A stretch of DNA of 64,000 bases from Geomonas ferrireducens (GTDB lineage Bacteria; Desulfobacterota; Desulfuromonadia; Geobacterales; Geobacteraceae): assembly GCF_004917065.1 (NCBI RefSeq), contig NZ_SSYA01000001.1, positions 619,001 to 683,000 of the forward strand, read 5' to 3'. Shown here one piece after another: positions 42,810-51,494 of this stretch. Every line of letters starts with the position of its first letter. The stretch's first letter is position 1. The notes under the pieces were generated by a model. That model ran no database searches. It was given only the letters and a program-made list of their open reading frames with translations, and was not told where the DNA came from. The position numbers and the translations under genes are program-made.

Positions 42810-45491
42810 ATGTTCATCGTTTCCAATATACCGGGAGGGCGTTCGACAAAGCAGACGCCCGCCCAGCGCCATCAGGCGCACAAAACGGCGTCGCAAGGGG
42901 AAAGCGAGCGCCGCCTGGTGGAGCTCTGCTCCATCTCGGTGCGCGACGCGCTGAAAGAGCTCGACACGAAGGCGAAGGAGGGGCTCTCCGCCGAGGAGGC
43001 CGAAAAACGCCTCGACGAGTACGGCGCCAACGAACTCGCCCACGCAAGACGCCTCACCGTGCTCGCCGACCTCCTCGAGCGCTGCAAGAGCCCGCTCGTA
43101 ATCCAGCTCCTCATCATCGCCATCATCTCCGGCATCGTCGGCGAGACCAAGTCGGCCCTCATCGTGAGCGCCATGATCATCTTGAGCGTCGGACTATCCT
43201 TCATCCTGGACCGCCGCTCCGGCCAGGCGGTCGAGGCGCTCGGCAAGAGGGTCCAGTCGCGTACCCTCGTGCTGCGTGACGGCGAGGAGACCGAGATCCG
43301 CATAAGCGACGTGGTCCCAGGCGACATCGTGCTCCTCATGGCGGGCTCCATCATCCCCGCCGACGTGAGGCTCCTCTCCGCCAAGGACTTCTTCGTGAGC
43401 CAGTCCGCGCTCACCGGCGAGTCGATGCCGGTGGAAAAAAGCGCCATGGTCGACAAGGAGCACGATACCGGGCTCTCCGCCTGGGAACTCCCGAACGCCT
43501 GCTACTTGGGCTCCAGCGTGAACAGCGGCTCGGCGCGCGCCGTCGTCGTCAACACAGGCGTCAGGACCCTCTTCGGCTCCATCTCCGCCTCGCTTGCCGA
43601 AAAGCCGGAGGATACGAGCTTCGACAAGGGGACCCGCTCCTTCACCTGGCTCATGATCCGCTTCATGCTGGTGATGACCGCGGCGGTCTTCATGATCGTC
43701 GGCATGACCAAGGGGAACTGGGTCGATGCCCTCCTTTTCGGCCTCTCCATCGCCGTCGGCCTCACCCCCGAGATGCTCCCGATGATCGTCACGGTGAACC
43801 TCGCCAAGGGCGCGCTCACCATGGCGGCCAAGAAGGTGATCATCAAGCGGCTCCCCTCGATCCAGAATTTCGGCGCCATCGACATCCTCTGCACCGACAA
43901 GACCGGCACGCTGACCCAGGACCAGGTCGTCCTCGAGAAGTACGTCGACCTGACCGGTCGCACCAGCGAAGACGTCCTCACCTACGCCTACCTGAACAGC
44001 CACTACCAGACGGGGCTTAGAAACCTGATCGACCGCGCCATCCTCGACCACACCGAGATGAACGTCCAGCTCTGCCGCCTGGTGGACGAGCTCCCCTTCG
44101 ACTTCCAGCGCCGCCGCATGTCGGTCGTCGTCGACTTCGAGGGTGACCACGTGCTCATCTGCAAGGGGGCGGTGGAGGAGATCTACGAGTGCTGCAGCCA
44201 CTACCAGATCGGCGAGGAGGTCTTCCCCCTCTTCGACATGATCCGGGACAACCTCTTCGAGGAGGTGGAAAGGCACAACCGCGACGGTTTCCGCGTACTC
44301 GCCATCGCCTACCGCGAGTTCCCGCGCGAGAAGACCCAGTTCGAGGTGAAGGACGAGTCGCGCATGATCCTCTTGGGGTTCATCGCCTTCTTCGATCCCC
44401 CGAAGGCGCAGGCGAGCGAGGCGCTCGCCCTCTTGCAGGAGGCGGGTGTGCGCGTGAAGGTGCTCACCGGCGACAACGGGCTCGTGACGAAGAAGGTCTG
44501 CAGCAACGTGGGACTGAAGGCGGAGGGGATGCTGACCGGTGCGGAGCTCGCGCGCCTGGACGACGAGGAGTTCGCGCGGGTGGTCCGCGAGGTGGACGTC
44601 TTCGTGAAGCTCTCCCCGGCCCAGAAGGAACAGATCGTGCGCAGCCTGCGCGACAGCGGCCACGTGGTCGGCTTTTTGGGGGACGGCATCAACGACGCCC
44701 CGGCGCTGAAGGCCGCCGACGTCGGCATCTCGGTCGACTCCGGGGTCGACGTCGCCAAGGAGACCGCCGACATCGTGCTCCTGGAGAAGAGCCTTCTCGT
44801 CCTCGAAGAGGGGATCATGGAAGGGCGCCGCGTCTTCGCGAACATCATCAAGTACATCCGGATGGGGTCCTCCTCCAACTTCGGCAACATGTTCTCGGTG
44901 ATCGGGGCGAGCTACCTGCTCCCCTTCCTCCCGATGCTGCCGGTGCAGATCCTCGCCAACAACCTCCTCTACGACTTCTCCCAGACCGGGATACCGACCG
45001 ACCGGGTCGACGAGGAACTGGTGGCGAAGCCGCTTAAGTGGAACATCGGCAACATCAAGCGCTTCATGTTCTGCATAGGCCCCATAAGCTCGCTCTTCGA
45101 CTACGCGACCTTCGCGCTCATGTGGTATGTCTTCGGCTGCGCCGCCTACAACGCCCCCGGCGTCACCGCGCTGCAGCAGGACGGGCTTGCGCGGCTCTTC
45201 CAGACCGGCTGGTTCGTGGAGTCGCTGCTCACCCAGACCCTGATCGTGCACATCATAAGGACCCGGCGCATACCGTTCTTCGGCAGCTCGGCCTCGCTTC
45301 CGATGACCCTCACCACGCTGGCGATCATGGGGATCGGCGCCTGGCTCCCCTACTCCCCCTTCGCGGGGGCGCTGAGCCTCGTGCCGTTGCCGCCGGTGTA
45401 CTGGGTCTATATCGTCGCGTTCCTTTTGACCTATTCCATCCTTACCCACTTCGTGAAGACCTGGTTCTTCAAACGCTTTGGAGGTGACTGA
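42810..45491 (+). CDS. mgtA: Magnesium-importing P-type ATPase
   Basis: P3B-type ATPase of 893 residues, close to the usual MgtA/MgtB length, that brings Mg2+ into the cytoplasm. It shows the TGES actuator motif (SALTGESMPVEK), the phosphorylated aspartate in CTDKTGTLTQD, the hinge GDGINDAPALKAADVGIS and the MgtA signature MLPVQILANNLLYDFSQ. About ten membrane helices flank these domains. ATG 42810 with AGGAG upstream is preferred over the open frame at 42762. The M-box riboswitch and terminator upstream support the Mg2+ assignment independently of the protein sequence. The next gene starts 2 bp downstream and is translationally coupled. Confidence 0.95.
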   Translation: MFIVSNIPGGRSTKQTPAQRHQAHKTASQGESERRLVELCSISVRDALKELDTKAKEGLSAEEAEKRLDEYGANELAHARRLTVLADLLERCKSPLVIQLLIIAIISGIVGETKSALIVSAMIILSVGLSFILDRRSGQAVEALGKRVQSRTLVLRDGEETEIRISDVVPGDIVLLMAGSIIPADVRLLSAKDFFVSQSALTGESMPVEKSAMVDKEHDTGLSAWELPNACYLGSSVNSGSARAVVVNTGVRTLFGSISASLAEKPEDTSFDKGTRSFTWLMIRFMLVMTAAVFMIVGMTKGNWVDALLFGLSIAVGLTPEMLPMIVTVNLAKGALTMAAKKVIIKRLPSIQNFGAIDILCTDKTGTLTQDQVVLEKYVDLTGRTSEDVLTYAYLNSHYQTGLRNLIDRAILDHTEMNVQLCRLVDELPFDFQRRRMSVVVDFEGDHVLICKGAVEEIYECCSHYQIGEEVFPLFDMIRDNLFEEVERHNRDGFRVLAIAYREFPREKTQFEVKDESRMILLGFIAFFDPPKAQASEALALLQEAGVRVKVLTGDNGLVTKKVCSNVGLKAEGMLTGAELARLDDEEFARVVREVDVFVKLSPAQKEQIVRSLRDSGHVVGFLGDGINDAPALKAADVGISVDSGVDVAKETADIVLLEKSLLVLEEGIMEGRRVFANIIKYIRMGSSSNFGNMFSVIGASYLLPFLPMLPVQILANNLLYDFSQTGIPTDRVDEELVAKPLKWNIGNIKRFMFCIGPISSLFDYATFALMWYVFGCAAYNAPGVTALQQDGLARLFQTGWFVESLLTQTLIVHIIRTRRIPFFGSSASLPMTLTTLAIMGIGAWLPYSPFAGALSLVPLPPVYWVYIVAFLLTYSILTHFVKTWFFKRFGGD

Positions 45492-45493
45492 TC

Positions 45494-46285
45494 ATGGACA
45501 GCCTGCTCGACGCACTACAGGAAGGGCGTCTCCTCGAGATCCCCGACGATTACGACAAGGAGGACGCGCTCCGCTTCCTCGCCCACATACTGGAGGCGGT
45601 GCCGTCGCTTCCCGCCGACACCGACGTGGCCGGGCTCATCCTCGCCAAGGAGGCGGCCTCGAAGACCGCCCTCGGCAAGGGGTGGGCCTGCCCCGACGCC
45701 CGCGTTCCCTTCGACGAGGACCTGATCTGCGTCGTCGGCTGGAGTCCCAAGGGGATCGACTACGGCACGCCGGACGGGAAACCGGTGAAGGTGATCGCCA
45801 TGTACCTCGTCCCTGAGAACCAGCGCAGCAACTACCTGCGCGAGATCTCCCTCCTGGCGAAGGCGCTCGAGATCTACCCGGAGATCGAGCGGCTGAACGC
45901 GGCCGACAGCCTGAACGACATCCGCGACCACCTGCTCGACCTGATCAGCACCACGAGGGGGACGGTCGGCCCCGACTCCCGCGCCAGGATGATCCGCCTG
46001 CAGGGGAAAGCGGCCGCCGTTGAGCCGGTCCCCCAGGACCTCGCGAACCTGCTCGTCGAGCCCGTCACCATCCTCGTGGGCGCCCGGCTCTCCCCGGTGG
46101 TGCTCGGACACGACCAGGCGCTCGTTGAGCTCCTTGAGGGGCATCCCGGGCTCGCCGAGGAGGTGACGGCGCACAGCTCCTTCAACGTCGGCGGCTGGCG
46201 CATCGTCAAGCGCAAGGACGCCTCCTTCACCGGCGAGCGCCTGCTCATCGATTGCCTGGCATTGAGGACTTCGGGCGGGAAGTAA
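45494..46285 (+). CDS. PTS EIIA-like domain protein with Asp in place of the active-site His
   Basis: The N-terminal 155 residues follow the fructose/Ntr-type PTS IIA fold: a helical start, SKTALGKGWACPDARVPF, then VGWSPKGIDYGTPDGKPVKV and NYLREISLLAKALE. In active EIIA proteins the third segment reads GxAxPHxR; here it is CPDAR, so D68 replaces the phospho-accepting His. The protein could mimic a constitutively charged form or only sense by binding. The C-terminal 100 residues (PVTILVGARLSPVVLGHD) are unassigned. Its Shine-Dalgarno GGAGGTG lies inside the end of mgtA, 2 bp before the intergenic junction. A role in regulating Mg2+ transport is inferred from position. Confidence 0.75.
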   Translation: MDSLLDALQEGRLLEIPDDYDKEDALRFLAHILEAVPSLPADTDVAGLILAKEAASKTALGKGWACPDARVPFDEDLICVVGWSPKGIDYGTPDGKPVKVIAMYLVPENQRSNYLREISLLAKALEIYPEIERLNAADSLNDIRDHLLDLISTTRGTVGPDSRARMIRLQGKAAAVEPVPQDLANLLVEPVTILVGARLSPVVLGHDQALVELLEGHPGLAEEVTAHSSFNVGGWRIVKRKDASFTGERLLIDCLALRTSGGK

Positions 46286-46299
46286 ACGGGAGGGTTGCC

Positions 46300-46890
46300 A
46301 TGACGGAAGCAAACGATCTGCAGCAGCGCCTCGACTCGTCAGAGGAGAAAAACGCGCTCAACAACAAGGTCGCCGTGGCGGTCGCCATCATCTCGGTCTT
46401 CATGGCGGTGTCCAAGGTGAAGGACGACAACATCGTCCAGGCAATGCTGCAGGCTAAATCGGACCAGGTGGACACCTGGAACGAATACCAGGCGAAGAAG
46501 CTCAAACAGCACCTTGCCGAGCTCGGGCTGAACCAGGTGACGGCGATAAGCGCGCTGGCGCCGCGGGAGAGCTCTCCCGCGCTCGAGCGGCAGAAGAAGG
46601 AGTACGGCGACAACATCGCGCGCTACAAGGGTGAAGAGGAAAAGCTCGCCGCCCGGGCGAACGGACTCGGCAAGCAGTACGACGACTTGAACTACCGGGA
46701 CGACCAGTTCGACCTCTCCGACGCGACACTCGCGGTATCGCTCGCCATGCTCGCCATCGCCTCGCTCACCGGGAAGAAAAAGCTCCTGTACCTGGCGCTC
46801 GCCTTGGCGGGGTTCGGGATCGTCATGGGTGTCGCAGGCTTGGCCGGCCTGCCGCTGCATCCTACCGCGCTGGTGCGCGCCCTCTCCTAG
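46300..46890 (+). CDS. DUF4337-type membrane protein
   Basis: A 196-residue protein with an N-terminal membrane helix (NNKVAVAVAIISVFMAVSKV), a charged coiled-coil middle (SDQVDTWNEYQAKKLKQHLA, RQKKEYGDNIARYKGEEEKL) and two C-terminal helices (TLAVSLAMLAIASLTG; LLYLALALAGFGIVMGVAG). This is the layout of DUF4337 proteins. ATG 46300 has GGGAGG upstream. It probably belongs to the mgtA operon (15-bp gap). Its 3' end overlaps the convergent gene at 46862 by 29 bp. Function unknown. Confidence 0.8.
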   Translation: MTEANDLQQRLDSSEEKNALNNKVAVAVAIISVFMAVSKVKDDNIVQAMLQAKSDQVDTWNEYQAKKLKQHLAELGLNQVTAISALAPRESSPALERQKKEYGDNIARYKGEEEKLAARANGLGKQYDDLNYRDDQFDLSDATLAVSLAMLAIASLTGKKKLLYLALALAGFGIVMGVAGLAGLPLHPTALVRALS

Positions 46891-48358
46891 CTCCGTCCCC
46901 CTCGATCGCGGCGAAGAGCTCCGACACTACCTTGGAGAGGTGGCACCCCGACAGTAGTGCCGCGTAGGACGCGTCGTCGGTGATGATCCGCTTCCTGAGC
47001 GGGCGGTGCTCACTCTCCGCCAGCAATTCCTCGAGCGTCGCCTTGATGCTTTTGCCCCGCGGCCGGACCTCGATGCCGCGCCCGCAGCCGGAGTCGTCCA
47101 GGGCGGTCACGTACCAGAGCCTTAGCGGGGCGAGGCTCGGGTCCGCCTCGATGTGGCCGCTCGCCCTCACGTATTCGAGCACCTTTTGCGCGAGCTGCAG
47201 CTTCGCCATCTCGTAGCACGACTCGTCGACGATGTTGCCGTGCTCGAAGAAGGGGATCACGTGCAGCCACGGCTCGCTGCGCACCTGCGCCGTCCCCGGT
47301 TTTTGCTCCCGCCCCACCACGAAGAGCGCCCATACGTACGCGGTGTAGAAGAGCCGCGAGCTCGCCGGGTTTCCCACCACGCTGTGCCCCTCGTACTCAA
47401 GGATGAAGGCCTCGCGGTCCGTGTTCAAAAGCTCCTGCTGCGCTCCGCAGATCTCCCCCTGGAAAAAGCTGCTCGGGGGCCAGAGCTTGCCGGTTACGCT
47501 CGCATGCAGGGCCGGGTGTGCCGCCCCTGTTTGTGCTGCCGCCTTTCTCAGGTCGGAGAGAAGCTGGTCCTTCCTCTCGTCCCTCACCCTCACGCGCACC
47601 GAGTTGTTCTCGTCGCCGAAGCCGTACTGCAGCGTGATGGGACCCTGCCACTGCTCGCAACTGCAGATCGGGACGCTCGGTCCCCACAAGAGCCAGAGGT
47701 TGAAAATGGTCATCTGCTGCGCCGAAAAGCCGCGGTGCGACATACGGTCGTACGAGGAGATGATGGGGTCCCAGTCGTCGGAGAAGCGCGACATGAGCCC
47801 GGCCAAGAGGTTCAAAGGCAGAAGAAAGCCGTGCTCGATCTTCACGCTGCAGAGAAAGGAGGCCTCCTCGTCGAGCGATAGGCGCAGTTGCGACACGGCG
47901 AGCAGGTACTGCTTGATCCCGTTCTTGGTGCTTTCATCGTTCAACCTGAAGACATCCACCACCTCGATCACCGGCTCGCGCTCCTTGATCTTCAAGGCGC
48001 CGAACTTGGCCCGGTTCGCCCGCCGCCACTCGGCAAGCTCGCGTCGGTAGGCCTCATCGTCGAACTGCAGCTGGTACCTCTTGGTCTTCGCGTCGAGGTA
48101 CCAGGCGGGCTCCTTGCACGGCTTCGGGTGCAAAAGCCTGAGCTCCAGCCAAAGCCGCATCTGCCTTCTGAACATTGCCGGTTTGAAGGGCCAGGCGGAG
48201 TCCCAGCAGGCCTTCAGCGTGTTCATCACGGGGAGGTTTTCCTCGGTGGAGAGGCAGCGCCAGACCAGGCGGACGGGGGGGAGGAAGAACCACAGCAGGT
48301 AGAAAAAGGCGGTGGCAGCCGCGACGACAAAGGCGGCGATCTCCTGGTAGCTTTTCAT
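46862..48358 (-). CDS. Membrane-anchored protein of unknown function (498 residues)
   Basis: I recognise no family. One N-terminal helix (IAAFVVAAATAFFYLLWFFL) anchors a large soluble domain. The soluble part contains several Trp/aromatic-rich segments (WLELRLLHPKPCKEPAWYLD; TIFNLWLLWGPSVPICSC), an EYEGHSVVGNPASSRLFYTA stretch and a basic C-terminus (RRGRAPAR). ATG 48358 follows GGGAGGCG. It is convergent with, and overlaps by 29 bp, the DUF4337 gene, and is divergent from a sensor kinase 190 bp away. The protein looks cytoplasmic beyond the anchor, but topology is uncertain. Confidence 0.75.
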   Translation of the reverse strand: MKSYQEIAAFVVAAATAFFYLLWFFLPPVRLVWRCLSTEENLPVMNTLKACWDSAWPFKPAMFRRQMRLWLELRLLHPKPCKEPAWYLDAKTKRYQLQFDDEAYRRELAEWRRANRAKFGALKIKEREPVIEVVDVFRLNDESTKNGIKQYLLAVSQLRLSLDEEASFLCSVKIEHGFLLPLNLLAGLMSRFSDDWDPIISSYDRMSHRGFSAQQMTIFNLWLLWGPSVPICSCEQWQGPITLQYGFGDENNSVRVRVRDERKDQLLSDLRKAAAQTGAAHPALHASVTGKLWPPSSFFQGEICGAQQELLNTDREAFILEYEGHSVVGNPASSRLFYTAYVWALFVVGREQKPGTAQVRSEPWLHVIPFFEHGNIVDESCYEMAKLQLAQKVLEYVRASGHIEADPSLAPLRLWYVTALDDSGCGRGIEVRPRGKSIKATLEELLAESEHRPLRKRIITDDASYAALLSGCHLSKVVSELFAAIEGDGARRGRAPAR

Positions 48359-48547
48359 GGGCGCCTCCCTTTGGTGTATTAAAAAGCACCAACGAATTGT
48401 ATCTGCGGCACTCGCTTTTGCAATGGCACTGCGTTAAACCAGTGCCGGCTCCCCCTCCGGTTCGTTTTTTCCCTCACAGTTTCCCGTGCAACGGTCGATA
48501 AGAGTGATGTAGCTGTGCACCGCACATACCCCGCCCATGCGGCGGCC

Positions 48548-51421
48548 ATGGTCTTCACTATGATGCAGAGGTTCATACAGAAAAGGGCGCTCGCCCTGCT
48601 GGTCGTTGTCGCCACAATCGTGTGCGGGCTCATCTTCACACTCTCCTATGACAAGGCGAAAGATGCGGCCATCTCCAGGCTGCATGACGAGCAGATGATC
48701 CACGCCAGACAGGCGGCCCAGGGTATCGAGGAATATTTCGCCACCTGGACCGGCATCCTCGGTTCCCTGGCACGGATGAAGGAGATCGCCGTTCTCGACG
48801 CTCCCGGGCGGCAGCAGATGGAGTTCTTCTACGACGCCCACAAGGAGCAGATCCGATCTTTCACCCGCGTGGACGAAAACGGGGTCATTCTCTTCACCGT
48901 TCCGCAGCGGGAAGCCGAAGGGAAAAACATCGCGGATCAAAAGCATATCCGCGAACTTTTGCGAACGCACCAGCCGGTTGTGAGCGACGTATTCCGGGCG
49001 GTGCAGGGATACGACGCGGTAGCCCTCCATGTCCCGGTTTTCGACGGGACACGCTTCAAGGGGAGCATCGCCATCGTCATCAACTTCCAGAACCTCGCGC
49101 ACCGCTACTTCGACGTGATCAGGATCGGCAAGACCGGGTACACCTGGGTGGTCAGCCGCGACGGAACCGAGCTGTACTGCCCCGTGCCCGGGCACAGTGG
49201 CAGGAGCGTTTTCGAGAACGCCAAAGAGTCCCCTTCCCGTCAAGCCATGGCGCGCGAGATGCTGAAGGGGCGCCCCGGTACGGGGAGCTACACGGCAAGA
49301 GTGGACGCGCGGGAGAGCAAGCCGACGAAACAGCTCGCGGTCTACTACCCGGTGGCGCTTGGAAACACCTTCTGGTCCATCGCGGTCACCTCGTCGGAAA
49401 AGGAGATCCTCGCCTCCCTTACCTCGTACCGCAACCGCCTGATCGCGCTGCTCGCTTTCCTTCTGGCGGCGGGCATCGCCGTCTCCGGCTTCATCGTCCG
49501 CGCCATGCTGATCTTCAAGGAGGAGGCGGCCCGCAAGGAAACCGAGGCCGAACTGCGCGCGAGCGAGCAGAGATACCGCGACCTCTTCGAGCACAACCCG
49601 GCTCCCATGCTGATCTACGAGCGCGGGAGCATGGAGATGGTCGCGGTGAACGAGGCGTTCGTCATCGCCTACGGCTACGCGCGCGAGGAGGCGCTGGCAC
49701 TCCACCTGACCGACCTCTACCCGGATTACGAGAAAAGCAGGATCAGCGATGTCGCGGCAAAGCTCACCGGGCACACCTACGTGGGGGAGTGGCACCACCG
49801 CAGAAAGGACGGCTCGGTCTTCCCCATCGTGGTCACCTCGCACGATATCGTCTACAAGGGGCGCACCAGCCGCATCGCCGTCATCACCGACATCACCGAT
49901 CGCAAGAAAATGGAGCGGGTCATCGAGGAGGAGTCGAAGCTGAACCGGGTCCTCCTCGAGCAATCTCCCGACGGCATCGTCATCATCGACCCGGAGACGG
50001 CGCGTTTTCTCAACTTCAACGGCGCGGTTTGCAGGCAGTTGGGATACAGCCGCGAGGAGTTCGCGGAGCTCACCATCTTCGACGTTGAGGCCCAGGAGAC
50101 GCAGGAGGAGACGCGCGAGCGGATAGCGGAGATCGTCAGGGAGGGGCGTGGGAGTTTCGAGACGGTGCAGCGCACCAAGAGCGGTGAGCTCAGAAACGTC
50201 GAGGTCAACGCGCAGATCGTCAACATCCAGGACCGCCGGGTCTACTACTGCATCTGGCGGGACGTGACCGAGCACAAGAGGCTCGAGGAGCAGCTAAGAC
50301 AGTCCCAGAAGATGGAGTCGGTCGGAAGACTCGCCGGCGGCGTCGCCCACGACTTCAACAACATGCTCGGCGTCATCATCGGCGCCGCGGAGCTTTGCCG
50401 GCACCGCATCCCCGACGACGCGCCGGAGCAGAAGTTCCTCGAACACATCCTGAAGGCGGCGCAGCGCTCCAGCGAGATCACGCGGCAGTTGCTCGCCTTC
50501 TCGCGCAAGGAGATCGTTTCCCCCAAGGCGGTGAACCTGAACAGCCAGGTCCTCGCCGCGGAGAGCATGCTCTGCCGCCTGATCGGCGAGGACGTGAAGC
50601 TCACCTTCAAGCCCGCGACGCCGCTTTGGACCGTCCTCATCGATCCCTCGCAGTTCGACCAGATCCTCATGAACCTCTCGGCGAATTCCCGGGACGCCAT
50701 GCCCGACGGCGGCAACCTGAACATCGATACCGCCAACATCCGCCTCAACGCGGATTACTGCCGCCACCACGCCGGCTGCGTCCCCGGCGACTACGTGAAG
50801 GTCACCGTGAGCGACACCGGCACCGGGATGGACCGGGAGACGCGGGAGCACATCTTCGAGCCGTTCTTCACGACGAAGGGGGTGGGGGTCGGCACAGGAC
50901 TCGGGCTCGCCACGGTGTACGGCATCGTCACCCAGAACAACGGCTTCATCAACGTCTACAGCGAGCCGGGACAGGGCACCGTGTTCAACATCTACCTGCC
51001 GCGTCACCACGAGGAGGCGCGCGAGGAGGAGGTCGATGCCGCCCTGCCGAAAAGCGGCAGCGGCACCATCCTGCTCGTCGAGGACGAGGAGATGCTCCTT
51101 TGCACCACGACCATGATGCTCGAGGAGATGGGATACACGGTGATCCAGGCGGGGACGCCGGAAAGCGCCATCGACATCTGCGCGCAGGGGGGTGAGATCG
51201 ACATGGTCCTGACCGACGTGGTGATGCCGGGGATGAACGGCAGAGAGATGGCCGAGCGCATCAGGGGGATCCGGCCCGGGATGAGGGTGCTCTTCATGTC
51301 CGGCTACACCGCCGACATCGTCGCCCAGCGCGGCATCGTGGAGGAAGGGATGCACTACATCTCGAAGCCGCTCGACTCCCGGCAGCTCCACGAAAAGATC
51401 GCCCAGTTGCTGGCACGTTGA
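48548..51421 (+). CDS. Hybrid sensor kinase: Cache-PAS-PAS-HisKA-HATPase-REC
   Basis: Membrane sensor of about 957 residues. Two helices ([19 protein letters not shown] and [20 protein letters not shown]) enclose a double-Cache-type ligand-binding domain ([29 protein letters not shown]). Two PAS domains precede the kinase with H-box [14 protein letters not shown] and HATPase [15 protein letters not shown]-terminal receiver ([10 protein letters not shown] ... [12 protein letters not shown]) completes it. No DNA-binding domain is present, so its output must pass to another regulator. The start is uncertain: ATG 48548, an upstream in-frame GTG 48515 or ATG 48560 are possible, and none has a strong Shine-Dalgarno. 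Confidence 0.9.
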   Translation: MVFTMMQRFIQKRALALLVVVATIVCGLIFTLSYDKAKDAAISRLHDEQMIHARQAAQGIEEYFATWTGILGSLARMKEIAVLDAPGRQQMEFFYDAHKEQIRSFTRVDENGVILFTVPQREAEGKNIADQKHIRELLRTHQPVVSDVFRAVQGYDAVALHVPVFDGTRFKGSIAIVINFQNLAHRYFDVIRIGKTGYTWVVSRDGTELYCPVPGHSGRSVFENAKESPSRQAMAREMLKGRPGTGSYTARVDARESKPTKQLAVYYPVALGNTFWSIAVTSSEKEILASLTSYRNRLIALLAFLLAAGIAVSGFIVRAMLIFKEEAARKETEAELRASEQRYRDLFEHNPAPMLIYERGSMEMVAVNEAFVIAYGYAREEALALHLTDLYPDYEKSRISDVAAKLTGHTYVGEWHHRRKDGSVFPIVVTSHDIVYKGRTSRIAVITDITDRKKMERVIEEESKLNRVLLEQSPDGIVIIDPETARFLNFNGAVCRQLGYSREEFAELTIFDVEAQETQEETRERIAEIVREGRGSFETVQRTKSGELRNVEVNAQIVNIQDRRVYYCIWRDVTEHKRLEEQLRQSQKMESVGRLAGGVAHDFNNMLGVIIGAAELCRHRIPDDAPEQKFLEHILKAAQRSSEITRQLLAFSRKEIVSPKAVNLNSQVLAAESMLCRLIGEDVKLTFKPATPLWTVLIDPSQFDQILMNLSANSRDAMPDGGNLNIDTANIRLNADYCRHHAGCVPGDYVKVTVSDTGTGMDRETREHIFEPFFTTKGVGVGTGLGLATVYGIVTQNNGFINVYSEPGQGTVFNIYLPRHHEEAREEEVDAALPKSGSGTILLVEDEEMLLCTTTMMLEEMGYTVIQAGTPESAIDICAQGGEIDMVLTDVVMPGMNGREMAERIRGIRPGMRVLFMSGYTADIVAQRGIVEEGMHYISKPLDSRQLHEKIAQLLAR

Positions 51422-51494
51422 GCCCGGCGCCCCTTAGTCTTTCCACGGCAGCTGCTGGGTGCAGTGCCTCCGGGAGGGAGCCCACCCGAAACCT

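Noticed and set aside
43194-45449. A 751-codon open frame antisense to mgtA
   Set aside because: It is the high-GC complementary shadow of a clear P-type ATPase gene. The translation is Asp/Glu/His/Gly/Val-biased low complexity with no motif or start signal.
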